Source: UBA8752 sp049610565 (lineage in GTDB: Bacteria > Bacteroidota > Bacteroidia > Flavobacteriales_D > Sanyastnellaceae). Taken from it: a DNA stretch of 40,043 nt. A program made the translations under genes and the position numbers. The DNA lies in NCBI GenBank assembly GCA_049610565.1, contig JBMYZR010000016.1, positions 1-40,043 of the forward strand, written 5' to 3'. Below, piece by piece: positions 1 to 8,143 of the stretch. A model generated the notes under the pieces. It did not search any database. It was not told where the DNA came from and saw only the letters and a program-made list of their open reading frames with translations. Positions within the stretch are counted from its first letter, which is position 1. Each line of letters begins with the position of its first letter.

Positions 1-256
1 CGACCACAAGACGGAGACCCCGGGTCTCGGTGCCGAAATCAAGGAAGGCTTCTTCCAGGCGCCGTTCAAGGGCAAGAAGATCAACAAGGTCGCTCCCCAC
101 TTCGCCGTGGTGAAGGGCGGTGCGCCGACCACCGACTACAGCGTGGACGGCATCACCGGCGGCACGATCACCTCCAAGGGGGTGGGTGAGATGGTCGACC
201 GGACCATGGGCATCTACCTCAAGTATTTCCAATCCGCTCCGAAAGCACAGAAGTGA
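1..256 (+). CDS. nqrC: NqrC, Na+-translocating NADH:quinone reductase subunit C (C-terminal part)
   Basis: The reading frame is open from base 2 to a TGA at 254-256, giving the last 84 residues. NqrC is a membrane-anchored, periplasm-facing subunit of the sodium-pumping NADH:quinone oxidoreductase that carries a covalently bound FMN. The visible part has the family signature ETPGLGAEI near the left edge and DGITGGTIT further on. The latter corresponds to the SGAT-type flavinylation motif, so the Thr codon at 164-166 is the expected FMN attachment site, the target of the ApbE encoded downstream. The stop overlaps the nqrD start (TGATG), indicating translational coupling. The 5' part lies outside the window. 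Identification rests on the motifs and on the nqrDEF-apbE order that follows. Confidence 0.93.
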   Translation, partial: DHKTETPGLGAEIKEGFFQAPFKGKKINKVAPHFAVVKGGAPTTDYSVDGITGGTITSKGVGEMVDRTMGIYLKYFQSAPKAQK

Positions 257-947
257 TGAGCACCGAAACGACCACCGCAGTCGAGAAGAAGGAGTCGCTG
301 TTCTCAAAGAAGAACCGCAAGCTCCTGACCGATCCGCTCGACGACAGCAACCCCATCACGGTGCAGGTACTCGGCATCTGTTCCGCCCTCGCCATCACGG
401 TGCAGGTGCAGCAGGCCGTCATCATGTCCCTCGCCGTGCTCTTCGTGATGATCGGCGGCAACGTCATCGTGTCCTTGATGCGCAACATCATCCCGGACCG
501 CATCCGCATCATCGTGCAGCTCGTGGTGATCGCCTCGCTGGTGATCATCGTGGACGAGGTCCTGAAGGCGTACAGCCCGGACATCTCCGAGAAGCTGTCC
601 GTCTTCGTGGGCCTCATCATCACGAACTGCATCATCATGGGCCGCCTCGAGGCCTTCGCCCTCGGCAACAAGCCCGCCCCTCCATGCTGGACGCCATCGG
701 CAACGCCATGGGCTACGCGTGGATCCTGCTTGCCGTGGCCCTCGTCCGCGAGGTGTTCGGCAGCGGCGCCATCAGCTTCCCGGGGGTCGGCCAGGTGAAG
801 TTCCTGCCCGAGGGCTGGTTCTACGCCAACGGCGGTTTCTATGAGAACAACAACCTGATGATCCTGCCGCCGATGGCGCTCATCACCGTGGGGGTGATCA
901 TCTGGATCCAACGTGCCCGCAACCGCAGCCTCATCGAGGAAAACTGA
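256..947 (+). pseudogene. nqrD: NqrD, Na+-NQR subunit D, interrupted by a one-base frameshift
   Basis: NqrD is a multi-helix membrane subunit that, with NqrE, holds an intramembrane 2Fe-2S centre. The first frame reads from ATG 256 through LGICSALAIT and IITNCIIMGR to about base 677. The family sequence then continues in another frame (PSMLDAIGNAMG... to the stop at 945-947). One missing C in the run at 677-680 explains the shift: five C instead of four would restore ...GNKPAPSMLD... and a protein of about 230 residues, a normal length for the family. As written, the first frame runs into unrelated sequence and stops at 798. The two cluster cysteines (Cys42 and Cys125, 83 apart as in Vibrio) are intact. 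The lesion may be a homopolymer error or a real mutation; the rest of the operon looks undamaged. Confidence 0.9.
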
Positions 948-966
948 ACCCCAGACCTGAACTGAC

Positions 967-1581
967 ATGGAATACCTCAGCATTTTCGTCAAGGGCATCT
1001 TCGTGGAGAACATGATCTTCGCGTACTTCCTGGGCATGTGCTCGTACCTCGCCGTCTCCAAGACGGTGAAGACGGCCGTCGGCCTCGGATTCGCCGTGAT
1101 CTTCGTTCTCGGCATCACCGTCCCGATCAACTACCTCCTCGAGAACTTCGTCCTCAAGGAAGGCGCGCTCACCTGGCTCAGCGCCGACTACGCCAACGTC
1201 GACCTCAGCTTCCTCAGCTTCATCATGTTCATCGCGGTCATCGCGTCCATGGTGCAGCTCGTCGAGATGATCGTCGAGAAGTTCGCCCCGGCCCTGTACG
1301 GTGCCTTGGGCATCTTCCTGCCGCTCATCGCCGTGAACTGCTCCATCCTCGGTGGCGCCCTCTTCATGCAGGAGCGCCAGTATCCGAGCATCGGCGAGGC
1401 CACCGTCTTCGGTCTCGGTTCCGGTGTGGGCTGGCTCCTGGCCATCGTGGCCATCGCCGCCATCCGCGAGAAGATCCGCTACTCCAACATCCCCGACCCA
1501 CTCAAGGGCCTCGGCATCACCTTCATCCTGACCGGCCTCATGGGCATGGCCTTCATGGCCTTCATGGGCATCGAAATCTGA
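967..1581 (+). CDS. nqrE: NqrE, Na+-NQR subunit E
   Basis: This 204-residue, very hydrophobic protein is the partner of NqrD in the membrane core of the sodium-pumping NADH:quinone oxidoreductase. It shows the family motifs FLGMCSYLAVS near the N-terminus and IAVNCSILGGALFM in the middle. Cys25 and Cys125 match the cysteines that, with those of NqrD, bind the intramembrane 2Fe-2S cluster. Length is typical. It starts 19 bases after the nqrD stop and ends 10 bases before nqrF, consistent with one operon. No defect is seen here, in contrast to nqrD. Confidence 0.96.
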   Translation: MEYLSIFVKGIFVENMIFAYFLGMCSYLAVSKTVKTAVGLGFAVIFVLGITVPINYLLENFVLKEGALTWLSADYANVDLSFLSFIMFIAVIASMVQLVEMIVEKFAPALYGALGIFLPLIAVNCSILGGALFMQERQYPSIGEATVFGLGSGVGWLLAIVAIAAIREKIRYSNIPDPLKGLGITFILTGLMGMAFMAFMGIEI

Positions 1582-1591
1582 GCAAGCAATC

Positions 1592-2887
1592 ATGACCACC
1601 ACGATTCTTCTCACCATCGCGTTCTTCCTGGCCGTCATCCTGCTGTTGGTCAGCCTGCTTCTGTTCGCGAAGTCCCGTCTGTCCCCGAGCGGCAAGCTCA
1701 AGCTCGTGATCAACGGCGAGCGCACCCTCGAGGTGGAGGGCGGCAGCACCCTGCTCACCACGCTCGGCAACGCCGGCGTGTTCCTCCCGTCCGCCTGCGG
1801 TGGCGGTGGCACCTGCGTGCAGTGCCGTTGCCAGGTTCCGGCCGGTGGCGGCACCATCCTCCCGACGGAGGAGCCCCACTTCTCCCGAAAGGAGATCGCC
1901 GACCACTGGCGCCTCGGCTGCCAGGTGAAGGTCAAGGAGGACATGGAAATCCAGGTCCCCGAAGAGGTCTTCGGCATCAAGAAGTGGGAATGCGAAGTCG
2001 TCTCCAACTACAACGTGGCCAGCTTCATCAAGGAGTTCGTCGTCCGCTTGCCGGAAGGCGAGACCCTCGACTTCGAGGCCGGCGGCTACATCCAGGTGGA
2101 CGTGCCGACCACGACCGTGGAGTACAAGGACATCGACATCACCGCCCACCCGGAGCACCACAAGGACCCGAACACCTTCCAGAGCGAGTGGGACAAGTTT
2201 GGCCTGTGGGACCTCAAGATGGTCAACGACGAGCCCATCGTCCGCGCCTACTCCATGGCCAACCACCCGGCCGAGGGCAACATCGTGATGCTCAACATCC
2301 GGATTGCCACCCCGCCGTGGGACCGCGCCCGCAACGCGTGGATGAACGTCAACCCCGGCATCTGCTCCAGCTACGTGTTCGGCTGCAAGCCCGGTGACAA
2401 GTGCACCATCAGCGGACCGTACGGGGAGTTCTTCATCAAGGAGACCGACGCCGAGATGGTCTACATCGGCGGTGGTGCCGGCATGGCCCCCATGCGCAGC
2501 CACCTCTTCCACCTGTTCCACACGGTGAAGACCGGCCGCAAAGTGACCTTCTACTACGGAGGCCGCTCCCGCCGTGAGCTGTTCTACCTCGAGGACTTCC
2601 GCAAGATTGAGGCGGAGTTCCCCAACTTCCGCTTCCACGTGGTCCTGAGCGACCCGACGGAGGAGGACAACTGGAACGAAAAAAAGAGCGTTGACGACGA
2701 GGGCGATGGTTTCCTCGGTTTCGTGCACAATGCGGTGATCGAGCATCACCTCAAGCCACACGAGGCGCCGGAGGACATCGAGTTCTACTTCTGCGGTCCG
2801 CCGCTCATGAACCAGGCCGTCCTCAAGATGTGCGACGACTGGGGCGTGCCGCCGGAAAACGTGGCCTTCGACGACTTCGGAGGATGA
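1592..2887 (+). CDS. nqrF: NqrF, Na+-NQR NADH-oxidising subunit F
   Basis: NqrF is the electron-entry subunit: it oxidises NADH through FAD and passes electrons through a 2Fe-2S centre. The 431-residue product has one N-terminal membrane helix (about residues 5-27) and a plant-type ferredoxin domain with cluster ligands Cys69, Cys75, Cys78 and Cys110. The FAD domain carries RAYSMAN (218-224). The NADH domain carries GGGAGMAP (293-300), YYGGRSRRELFY and FYFCGPPLMN. Spacing and length agree with the family. The last codons overlap the apbE start (ATGA at 2884-2887), so the two are translationally coupled. Confidence 0.97.
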   Translation: MTTTILLTIAFFLAVILLLVSLLLFAKSRLSPSGKLKLVINGERTLEVEGGSTLLTTLGNAGVFLPSACGGGGTCVQCRCQVPAGGGTILPTEEPHFSRKEIADHWRLGCQVKVKEDMEIQVPEEVFGIKKWECEVVSNYNVASFIKEFVVRLPEGETLDFEAGGYIQVDVPTTTVEYKDIDITAHPEHHKDPNTFQSEWDKFGLWDLKMVNDEPIVRAYSMANHPAEGNIVMLNIRIATPPWDRARNAWMNVNPGICSSYVFGCKPGDKCTISGPYGEFFIKETDAEMVYIGGGAGMAPMRSHLFHLFHTVKTGRKVTFYYGGRSRRELFYLEDFRKIEAEFPNFRFHVVLSDPTEEDNWNEKKSVDDEGDGFLGFVHNAVIEHHLKPHEAPEDIEFYFCGPPLMNQAVLKMCDDWGVPPENVAFDDFGG

Positions 2888-4020
2888 TGCGTTTGCGCAA
2901 GACCCCATGGGATTCCGCCAGCCTCGTGCTGGCGGTTCCGTTTGTGGCCATGGCCGTGTTCCTCGCCGGATGCGGGGACCAAGGACCGGCGAAGGAGGTG
3001 GCCGGCGACGCGGGCGATCCGGCCCCGACGGTCCAGTTCCACCAGGGCGCGGCCCAGGGCACGACGTACAGCATCAAATATCTGAGCGACGAACGGGTGG
3101 AGGACGCCGTTTTCGAGGGCTTGCTCGAGGCGATGGATCAAGCCGCAAACCTCTGGCGGCCGGAGAGCACCCTCAACGCCATCAATGCATGGGACCGTAC
3201 GGATTCCCTGTTTGGTTTCGTGGACAGCACCCACATCATCGGTCCGCTGTGGGCCTTGTCCGAAGAGCTGTACGAGCTCACGCGAGGCGCCTTCGATCCC
3301 ACGGTGAGCCCGCTGGTCGAGCTCTGGGGGTTCGGCCTGTCCAAGCGCGGGGAGGTGACGGAGGCTGACGTGGACAGCGTGCTCGCATTCACAGGCATGC
3401 GACCGGAGCGCTTCGACATGAATGAGGAGGAGGCCGACGGATACTACGTGGCCACGTGGGTGCGCAAGGGCGATGCCCGGGCGGCACTGGACTTCAACGC
3501 GGTGGCCCAGGGCTATACCGTCGACCTCTTGCTCGAGGCACTCCGTGAGCGGGGCATCGACAACGCGATGGTCGAGCTTGGCGGGGAGGTCGCGTGCCGG
3601 GGTGTCAACGTCCAGGGTATGCCGTGGAGAATCGCCGTGGACCGTCCAGTCATGGGCAGTGGCGCCGGCGATCGGGTGCTGGAGACGGTGGTCGCCGTGC
3701 AGGACCGTGCCATCTGCACCAGCGGCAGCTACCGCAAGTTCTACGAGCGCGATGGGCGCCGGTTCAGCCACACCATTGACCCGGCCACCGGTTGGCCGGC
3801 GGAGAATGGCTTGCTGAGCGCAACGGTTCTGGCGCCGACTGCGGCCTATGCCGACGCCCTGGCGACCGCCTTCATGGTGCTCGGTGTGGAGCAGACCCAA
3901 GGGTTCCTCGCGGCCTATCCGGACCTCGGACTGGACGTGTTGCTGATGTCCGACGACGGAAAAGGGGGCTACGCCGTCTGGGCCACGCCCGGATTCGAGG
4001 CAGTGTCCCAGCCGCTCTGA
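2884..4020 (+). CDS. apbE: ApbE, FAD:protein FMN transferase (lipoprotein)
   Basis: ApbE (flavin transferase) attaches FMN from FAD to threonines of NqrB and NqrC, so its place at the end of the nqr operon fits. The frame is open upstream to 2830, but the start is placed at ATG 2884, which overlaps the nqrF stop and begins a lipoprotein signal ending in LAGC. The 378-residue protein shows ApbE hallmarks: GTTYSIKY, ALDFNAVAQGYTVD (family form DLGGIAKGYAVD), VELGGEV, ICTSGSYRKFYERDG, HTIDPATGWP and the Asp-containing metal motif TAAYADALATAFMVLG. It is expected to act in the periplasm, tethered to a membrane. Confidence 0.95.
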   Translation: MMRLRKTPWDSASLVLAVPFVAMAVFLAGCGDQGPAKEVAGDAGDPAPTVQFHQGAAQGTTYSIKYLSDERVEDAVFEGLLEAMDQAANLWRPESTLNAINAWDRTDSLFGFVDSTHIIGPLWALSEELYELTRGAFDPTVSPLVELWGFGLSKRGEVTEADVDSVLAFTGMRPERFDMNEEEADGYYVATWVRKGDARAALDFNAVAQGYTVDLLLEALRERGIDNAMVELGGEVACRGVNVQGMPWRIAVDRPVMGSGAGDRVLETVVAVQDRAICTSGSYRKFYERDGRRFSHTIDPATGWPAENGLLSATVLAPTAAYADALATAFMVLGVEQTQGFLAAYPDLGLDVLLMSDDGKGGYAVWATPGFEAVSQPL

Positions 4021-4233
4021 TCAGGCGCCTTCCGGCAATTCCTCTTGCTGGCAGCGCTCGCCGCGGCTGGCGCCGCAGATGGAGCAGGAGCCGTCCTCGT
4101 TGTCGAGCAGCGGGTTGTTGCTGGAACAGGTTCCGGCGAACTCCCCATCCTTCTTGACCAAAATCTTGATGGCGATGCCGGCAAAGCCGAGGGCCAGCAA
4201 TCCGATGGTGAGGAGAAGGGTCTCATAGGCCAT
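4021..4233 (-). CDS. Small membrane-anchored Cys-rich protein, probable NqrM-type Na+-NQR maturation factor
   Basis: A 70-residue protein convergent with apbE; the two stop codons abut. It has one N-terminal membrane helix (about residues 4-25), a short KKDGEF stretch and then four cysteines in the pattern TCSSNNP...CSICG...C. NqrM (DUF539), required in Vibrio for delivering iron to the NqrD/E cluster, is also a single-helix protein of similar size with a cysteine-rich tail, and similar small genes accompany nqr operons. The assignment is inference from size, topology, cysteines and location; the exact cysteine spacing differs from the Vibrio form as I remember it. Its own promoter box precedes the ATG by four bases, so it is transcribed separately from the operon. 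Confidence 0.6.
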   Translation of the reverse strand: MAYETLLLTIGLLALGFAGIAIKILVKKDGEFAGTCSSNNPLLDNEDGSCSICGASRGERCQQEELPEGA

Positions 4234-4237
4234 GGTC

Positions 4238-4245
4238 CAAAGGTA
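4238..4245 (-). promoter_or_regulatory. -7 promoter box TACCTTTG
   Basis: An exact match to the Bacteroidota -7 consensus TAnnTTTG, separated from the ATG at 4233 by only four bases (GACC). With the usual distance from box to start site, transcription would begin at or next to the A of the ATG, giving a leaderless message. I could not identify a convincing -33 element. Confidence 0.6.
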
Positions 4246-4363
4246 GAGCGAAGCGCTGAAGAACGGGGGCGACGGGCCACCAGCGTGTGAACATTTCCGA
4301 TCCTTTTCCGTAGGGGTAAATGATGTGTTCGTTAGGTCACAAATGGGATTCGTCGAAAAATCG

Positions 4364-4371
4364 TATCTTCA
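4364..4371 (+). promoter_or_regulatory. Possible -7 promoter box TATCTTCA
   Basis: This lies in the 158-bp gap 4234-4391 between two divergent genes. It matches TAnnTTTG except at the last two bases and stands 20 bases before the ATG at 4392. The surrounding A/T-rich bases contrast with the GC-rich coding sequence. No clear -33 element is seen. Confidence 0.35.
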
Positions 4372-4391
4372 GGAACCTTTTTATCCATCTG

Positions 4392-6134
4392 ATGCCCTTC
4401 TCCATGAAGCACCCGATTCATGCGAGCGTGTTGCTTGCCTTGTGTCTCTTGTTGTCCCAACAGTCTGATGCCCAAGAGTGTGGCTGCCCCGACTTCGCCG
4501 CACGTCCTGTGGCCAACCTCACGGACAACGGGGGACAGGGTGTGGGAACCCGGACGCTGACCTGCGATTCGACTTACGTGCTCAACGGGTTCGTGTACGT
4601 CAATGCAGGCGATGTGCTGACGGTCAATCCCGGCACGGTCATCCAGGCCAAGCCCGGTCAAGGCGAGGCGGCGAGCTGCTTGATCGTGGCTCGCGGCGGA
4701 CAAATCGTCGCCGATGGCACGGCAGACTGCCCCATCGTCTTCACCTACGAAGGAGACCCCATGAACGGCTCCACCCCCTACAACACGAGTGGTCTCTGGG
4801 GCGGGGTGGTGATCAACGGGCACGGAGAGCTCAACACCTACGATGGCGATGACCGCGCCGAGGGCATCACGGACGCCTCGGGCCAGGACCGCGATGTCTA
4901 CGGAGCAGCCGACTCCAATGGGGACGGCGACAACGATTTCTTCGACAATGCCGAGTCGAGCGGTGTGCTCCGGCACGTGTCGATCCGCCATGGCGGAAGC
5001 GAGATGCCGAATCCGCCGGTGAACTTCCAGAACATCATCAACGGTGACGAGACCAATGGACTCAGCTTGAACGGAGTGGGCGCGGGCACCACCCTGGAGC
5101 ACATCGAAATCGTCTCCACCCTGGACGATGGCTTGCAGATCATGGGCGGCGCCGCCAATCTCCGCTACGTGGCCGTGGCCTTTTCCACCGAGGACAACCT
5201 CGAATACGACCAGGGCTGGGTAGGCGACATGCAGTATTTCTTCTCCATGATGGACCAGGGTGATCCGTCCGCCAGCTTCGGTTGGGACCTGGAGGGAGAC
5301 GACTTCGAATTCCAGGACGTGACCCTGAGCTTTTTGCCCTACACCAATCCCCAGATTGCCAACTTCACTTCCATCGGCCACTCCGAGGCGGATGCAGTCC
5401 GTTGGCACAACGGGGGAGGGGGACGCCTGTACAATGGCATTTTCCAGAATTTCGGATTCGGCATCGACCTGGAGGACTTCGATCCCTGCGATGCGTACGA
5501 GCTCTTCCTGTTTGGTCAGCTGGAGATCCACAACAACCGGTTCTGGAACATCGGCGACTCGCTCGCCCTGGACACCATGATCCTGTACGATGGCCCGGTG
5601 TGGAACGGCAACATGCAGATCCAGAACCACTTCGAGGCCAACCACAACGTGGGGTCCGACCTCGGCCTGGACGACACCTTCGAGGCGCTGGCCGGGTTCA
5701 TCACGAGCGGGGTGGACCCGTTCCCGACCGTGGCCGACAGCGTACCCGCCATGCACCAGCCCGTGGGGACCTTCTTTGACCCGGTGAACTACGTCGGGGC
5801 GTTCGAGCCCGGAGGAGAAAACTGGCTCGCCGGTACCTACCTCGACGAGATGGGGCTGTTCTATCCGGGCGACATTCCCGGATGCACCTATGACTTCGCG
5901 TGCAACTACAATGCATCGGCCAACGTCGACGACGGTTCTTGTGACATCCTGACGTGTGCGGGATGCATTTACGAGGAAGCCGCCAACTACGACCCGAATG
6001 CCGTCCGCGACGATGGCAGCTGCTTGGGTTTCGCGGGCAGCTCGAACTGCGTCACGGACGTGGACGGCGACGGCACCACCGGTGTGAACGACCTCCTCGA
6101 GGTCCTGTCGCTCTTCGGGGCGACCTGCGGCTGA
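4392..6134 (+). CDS. Secreted protein with beta-helix-like body, two Cys repeats and EF-hand-like tail
   Basis: The 580-residue product (start ATG 4392; ATG 4404 is equally possible and begins MKHPIHAS) has a signal peptide ending near SQQSDAQ. The body begins with a placement pattern (VLNGFVYVNAGDVLTVNPG, later IVARGGQIVADG) that resembles right-handed beta-helix surface proteins of Bacteroidota, and is rich in Asp, Asn and Gly. Two short repeats follow (GCTYDFACNY...DDGSC and a degenerate copy), then a C-terminal DVDGDGTTGVNDLLEVLSLFG calcium-loop-like motif. No type IX C-terminal sorting domain is visible. The same repeat and tail occur in the giant protein at 14136, suggesting a common secretion or anchoring route. 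The mature part has only one lysine. I assign no enzymatic function. Confidence 0.75.
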   Translation: MPFSMKHPIHASVLLALCLLLSQQSDAQECGCPDFAARPVANLTDNGGQGVGTRTLTCDSTYVLNGFVYVNAGDVLTVNPGTVIQAKPGQGEAASCLIVARGGQIVADGTADCPIVFTYEGDPMNGSTPYNTSGLWGGVVINGHGELNTYDGDDRAEGITDASGQDRDVYGAADSNGDGDNDFFDNAESSGVLRHVSIRHGGSEMPNPPVNFQNIINGDETNGLSLNGVGAGTTLEHIEIVSTLDDGLQIMGGAANLRYVAVAFSTEDNLEYDQGWVGDMQYFFSMMDQGDPSASFGWDLEGDDFEFQDVTLSFLPYTNPQIANFTSIGHSEADAVRWHNGGGGRLYNGIFQNFGFGIDLEDFDPCDAYELFLFGQLEIHNNRFWNIGDSLALDTMILYDGPVWNGNMQIQNHFEANHNVGSDLGLDDTFEALAGFITSGVDPFPTVADSVPAMHQPVGTFFDPVNYVGAFEPGGENWLAGTYLDEMGLFYPGDIPGCTYDFACNYNASANVDDGSCDILTCAGCIYEEAANYDPNAVRDDGSCLGFAGSSNCVTDVDGDGTTGVNDLLEVLSLFGATCG

Positions 6135-6150
6135 TTCCGCCGCCCTTGAC

Positions 6151-7275
6151 TCAGCGGTGGCGTCGTCCGTAGGGGTGACGGCCGCCAGGCACATATCCCA
6201 GGCCCAATGCGGGGTGGTGCGCCCGGAATCCATGGGTGAGCAAACCGAGGTTGAACCACCATCCGTCGCGCCAATGGGCGTGGAGGACCACCCGGTTGTA
6301 GTGCCCTTCTTCCGGTTGCCAACGGCGCAGGTACCGACCGTGGACGAGGTCGATGTGTACGCGTGTGAAGCGGATCTGGAATCCGGCATGGGTCCCGATG
6401 CCGGTGGCATCCGGCCGCACGAACACCAAGGAGCCTGCGACATAGCCCATCCTCAGCCGGCCTCCGAACCGCCAATCCACCCCCACCTCAGCCACCGTTT
6501 CCCGTGAGGCGAGCGGAGCAGGTTGCCGCCTTCCGGTGGCGGCGTGGAGTCGAACCCCTTCTACCGGGGCAGGCAGCACGGCGATCACGGCGAGGGTGTC
6601 CTCCGAGCGGAGGGGGCGGCGCACCGTGCGGGGCCAGCCGATGGACGCAGCGAGGGACACGACGTTGGTCCCGAGGTTAGGCTGGGTAAACGAGGCGTTG
6701 CTCTGGTGGTCGAGCGTGAGATGCACCCCCACACGCTGGTGCCAGGGCACACCGGCGCCCTGCCGGGCAGGACGGTGCACGCCGAGTTGGATGGCGGCGT
6801 TGATGGGGGATCCGATGACCACCCGCTGGCGTTCATTCGCCGAGTCCACGCCCCACACCTTCGAGGTCCACCCCCATCCGCCACCGAGCCGGATCTGCCA
6901 GCCTGCGGACAGTCGCAAATCCGCCGTTCCGAGCAGGGCGACCTGGGTTCCGATGTGGTCGGGCGCGCCGGTGGTGCCCGTGCGGAGGGTGGCTCCCCAG
7001 CGGGCGTTTTCCCGGCTGCAGGACCAGAGGCCACCAGCGGCCGTGCTCCAGTGCACATGCGCCATGTGGGCGTGTCGGTGGACCATGGACCGGATGGAGG
7101 CCCGGTGCGGCATGAGGAAGCCGCCCCCGACGGCGATTTCCCATTGATCCTCCCGTACGCGATCCCGGTCGTCCGCCGGAGACTGCTGGGCCAGCGCACA
7201 ACTGCACATCCCACACAGGAGTGTGGTCAGGAGGGCTGGGGCCAGGACAATGTGCTCGCGGACGGTTCGCCACAT
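6151..7275 (-). CDS. PagL-like acyloxyacyl hydrolase, outer-membrane beta-barrel
   Basis: This 374-residue protein has a signal peptide (hydrophobic core about residues 9-28, ALAQ cleavage) and alternating amphipathic beta-strands typical of an outer-membrane barrel. Near residue 190 it carries DHQSNASFTQPNLGTN, matching the HxSN...PNxGxN signature of the lipid A deacylase (PagL)/acyloxyacyl hydrolase family, with His190 and Ser192 as the likely catalytic pair. The usual family role is removal of an acyl chain from lipid A. The C-terminus is rich in Arg, His and Gly. It is convergent with the secreted-protein gene on its left and divergent from mazG, with only 28 bp between the two starts. 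The family call is moderately sure; the substrate is inferred. Confidence 0.62.
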   Translation of the reverse strand: MWRTVREHIVLAPALLTTLLCGMCSCALAQQSPADDRDRVREDQWEIAVGGGFLMPHRASIRSMVHRHAHMAHVHWSTAAGGLWSCSRENARWGATLRTGTTGAPDHIGTQVALLGTADLRLSAGWQIRLGGGWGWTSKVWGVDSANERQRVVIGSPINAAIQLGVHRPARQGAGVPWHQRVGVHLTLDHQSNASFTQPNLGTNVVSLAASIGWPRTVRRPLRSEDTLAVIAVLPAPVEGVRLHAATGRRQPAPLASRETVAEVGVDWRFGGRLRMGYVAGSLVFVRPDATGIGTHAGFQIRFTRVHIDLVHGRYLRRWQPEEGHYNRVVLHAHWRDGWWFNLGLLTHGFRAHHPALGLGYVPGGRHPYGRRHR

Positions 7276-7279
7276 GGGC

Positions 7280-7287
7280 CAAAGGTG
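7280..7287 (-). promoter_or_regulatory. -7-like box CACCTTTG for the acyloxyacyl hydrolase gene
   Basis: This differs from TAnnTTTG only at the first base and lies four bases (GCCC) before the ATG at 7275. It sits in the 28-bp gap shared with the mazG promoter on the other strand. Confidence 0.45.
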
Positions 7288-7291
7288 ACCT

Positions 7292-7299
7292 TAATTTTG
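7292..7299 (+). promoter_or_regulatory. -7 promoter box TAATTTTG for mazG
   Basis: An exact TAnnTTTG match followed by four bases (GAGC) and the mazG ATG at 7304. The GAG could also be read as part of a ribosome site, but a transcript starting after this box would have almost no leader. Confidence 0.6.
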
Positions 7300-7303
7300 G
7301 AGC

Positions 7304-8143
7304 ATGCCGCACACAGACGCCATCGATCGTCCAGCCCTGGATTCACCCAAGGGCCAGCACACCCGAGCGGAGAAACTGGCTGCCTTCGGCCGGTTGCTCG
7401 ACATCATGGACGACTTGCGGGAAGGTTGCCCCTGGGACATGAAGCAATCGTTCGAATCCCTCAGGCACCTGACCATCGAGGAGACTTACGAGCTCGGGGA
7501 GGCCATCCTCGAGGGCGACCTGGAGGAAGTGGGCAAGGAGGTCGGCGACCTCATGCTCCACATGGTGTTCTACAGCCGCCTCGGTTCCGAGGCCGGCGCC
7601 TTCGATGCGGCGGATGTCCTGCACGGCATCTGTGACAAGCTGGTCACGCGGCATCCCCACATCTACGGAGATGTCGAGGCCGCCACCGAAGACGAGGTCA
7701 AGGCCAATTGGGAAAAGATCAAGCTCAAGGAAAAGGGAGAAGCGCGTCAAAGCGTGCTTCAGGGTGTGCCGTCGGGACTGCCCTCCCTGGTCAAGGCCCA
7801 GCGCATTCAGGAAAAGGTGCGCGGCGTGGGCTTCGATTGGGACCATGCTGGACAGGTCTGGGACAAGGTGCAGGAGGAACTGGGGGAGTTGCAGGACGAG
7901 GTGGAGCGCAAGAGCGACCGCGTGGCCGATGAGTTCGGAGACGTGCTGTTTGCCCTGATCAACTACGCCCGCTTTCTGGACGTCAATCCCGATGAAGCGC
8001 TCGAGCGGACCAACCGGCGGTTCAAGGCCCGGTTCGAAGCGATGGAGCGACGGATCGAAGAAGCCGGATTGGACCTCGCGGAGATGCCGCTGGAGGAGAT
8101 GGACCGGCACTGGGATGCGGCCAAAGCCGAGCTGGGCCAATGA
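7304..8143 (+). CDS. mazG: MazG, nucleoside triphosphate pyrophosphohydrolase
   Basis: MazG hydrolyses nucleoside triphosphates to monophosphates and pyrophosphate, a housecleaning role in the cytoplasm. The 279-residue protein has the two MazG domains of the long form. The N-terminal one contains GCPWDMKQSFESLRHLTIEE with the metal-binding ExxE pattern (Glu59, Glu60, Glu63). The C-terminal one contains VQEELGELQDEVERKS and VADEFGDVLFALINYAR, the better conserved catalytic half. The length is normal for the two-domain form. The stop overlaps the next start (ATGA at 8140-8143), so the lipoprotein gene downstream is probably co-translated. Confidence 0.95.
   Translation: MPHTDAIDRPALDSPKGQHTRAEKLAAFGRLLDIMDDLREGCPWDMKQSFESLRHLTIEETYELGEAILEGDLEEVGKEVGDLMLHMVFYSRLGSEAGAFDAADVLHGICDKLVTRHPHIYGDVEAATEDEVKANWEKIKLKEKGEARQSVLQGVPSGLPSLVKAQRIQEKVRGVGFDWDHAGQVWDKVQEELGELQDEVERKSDRVADEFGDVLFALINYARFLDVNPDEALERTNRRFKARFEAMERRIEEAGLDLAEMPLEEMDRHWDAAKAELGQ

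Noticed and set aside
256..947. Programmed ribosomal frameshift in nqrD
   Set aside because: The site is a short C-run without the X-XXY-YYZ pattern or a clear downstream pseudoknot, and nqrD is not known to use recoding; a plain indel is more likely.
4021..4233. Regulatory RNA or terminator region instead of a gene after apbE
   Set aside because: The minus strand has an exact promoter box, an ATG and a coherent membrane-plus-cysteine protein filling the space up to the apbE stop.
4332..6443. Open frame of 703 residues on the minus strand opposite the secreted protein
   Set aside because: No recognisable motif, while the plus strand has a signal peptide, Cys repeats and an EF-hand-like tail.
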